A DNA stretch of 64,000 nt, from positions 1,302,001 to 1,366,000 of the forward strand of contig OY282430.1 in NCBI GenBank assembly GCA_958296025.1. The letters are read 5' to 3'. The notes beneath the pieces were generated by a model that saw only the letters and a program-made list of their open reading frames with translations, made no database searches and was not told the DNA's origin. Position 1 is the stretch's first letter. The number at the start of each line of letters is the position of its first letter. Shown piece after piece: positions 63,626 to 64,000 of this stretch. The position numbers and the translations under genes are program-made. This stretch comes from an uncultured Pseudomonadales bacterium (GTDB taxonomy: Bacteria; Pseudomonadota; Gammaproteobacteria; Pseudomonadales; Azotimanducaceae).

Positions 63626-64000
63626 GCCGCTGGGGCAAGAAGGCTTCCGGCAAGGCCGGCAAGGGAAGGAAGGCCGGCCGTCGGCGGCTGGGCCTGTTCG
63701 GTTGGCTGGGCGTCGGCAAAGGGCGACCAAGACGCGGGGCGGCGAAGAAGGCCGCCAAAAAGGCCGCCAAGAAACCCGTTCGGCCCACCAGCGCAGCGAA
63801 GGAGTGGCCCGCCGAGGCCGGATTCATCGTCCTGGCCCTGCTGGCCGCAGTGGTCGCCTCCGGCCTGTTGGCGGTGCGACAAGCCGATGAGGTGCGGCAG
63901 CTGCACAGGGATTTGGAGGCCGCCCGCCACCGCCAGGACGAATTGGCCGCCACACATAGCCGTTTGTTGCTGGAGCGCAGCGCCCTTTCCGCCTACTACA
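63622..64000 (+). CDS. ftsL: Cell division protein FtsL, 5' part
   Basis: 126 residues visible, cut by the window edge. A long basic N terminus (about 65 residues with AAKKAAKKAAKKPVRP; usual cytoplasmic part is much shorter) precedes one membrane helix (AGFIVLALLAAVVASGLLAV) and a periplasmic coiled coil (LHRDLEAARHRQDEL). Identity rests on topology and on the place after rsmH. Confidence 0.88.
   Translation, partial: MSRWGKKASGKAGKGRKAGRRRLGLFGWLGVGKGRPRRGAAKKAAKKAAKKPVRPTSAAKEWPAEAGFIVLALLAAVVASGLLAVRQADEVRQLHRDLEAARHRQDELAATHSRLLLERSALSAYY

Overview
The window reads as chromosome of a GC-rich gammaproteobacterium. The support is gene order. ffh-rpsP-rimM-trmD-rplS, xerD-dsbC-hom-recJ-prfB-lysS, rplM-rpsI-petABC-sspA and dolP-yraN-lpoA/rsmI-rnpB-mraZ-rsmH-ftsL are all runs familiar from Pseudomonas-like genomes. 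Three usual members are absent from their places: thrC (between hom and recJ), sspB (after sspA) and diaA (between yraN and dolP). No genus is claimed.

Layout. (1) 1-5.8 kb holds seven co-directional genes that match the steroid C/D-ring (HIP) catabolic set: IpdB (partial), IpdC, EchA20, FadA6, two SDRs (one IpdF-like) and a MaoC hydratase. A type I Baeyer-Villiger monooxygenase follows at 5.9-7.5 kb. (2) 7.6-14.3 kb holds an ankyrin protein, a catalase gene remnant, a ManD-type sugar-acid dehydratase and a compact ligJ-ligU-ligK-ligC run from the protocatechuate 4,5-cleavage pathway. (3) 14.6-18.7 kb holds leuA with a promoter and a leucine-rich leader peptide, then corB-like and ypjD genes on the opposite strand. 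(4) 18.8-26.4 kb is a defence-like island between ypjD and ffh. It carries a SfiI-type restriction-modification pair and an overlapping two-gene unit: an AAA/DUF4143 ATPase and a 1371-residue NACHT-like NTPase with a C-terminal PD-(D/E)xK nuclease-like domain. Part of it is clearly AT-richer than its surroundings. (5) 26.6-39.5 kb is housekeeping: SRP, ribosome, XerD, DsbC, Hom, RecJ, RF2 with its programmed frameshift, LysS and Ung. (6) 39.6-46.8 kb holds a Fic enzyme, a valine/isobutyryl-CoA degradation run and a UMF1-type transporter. (7) 47.0-64.0 kb is core again: ygfZ, sdhE-ygfX, nadB, rplM-rpsI, the cytochrome bc1 complex, SspA, outer-membrane lipoproteins, rsmI, a GT39-like membrane enzyme, RNase P RNA and the start of the dcw cluster, cut off inside ftsL.

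The catabolic blocks suggest a heterotroph able to degrade sterol-type rings, aromatic acids (lower pathway) and branched-chain amino acids. Overlapping stop/start junctions are common (lysS-ung, ligK-ligC, rsmH-ftsL, the ATPase-NACHT pair), which suggests widespread translational coupling. The least explained parts are the NACHT-nuclease operon, the helix-turn-helix inside the SfiI-like methyltransferase, the nearly leaderless leucine leader peptide, an altered codon-recognition tripeptide in RF2 (SRF instead of SPF), and several small duplications and gene remnants.
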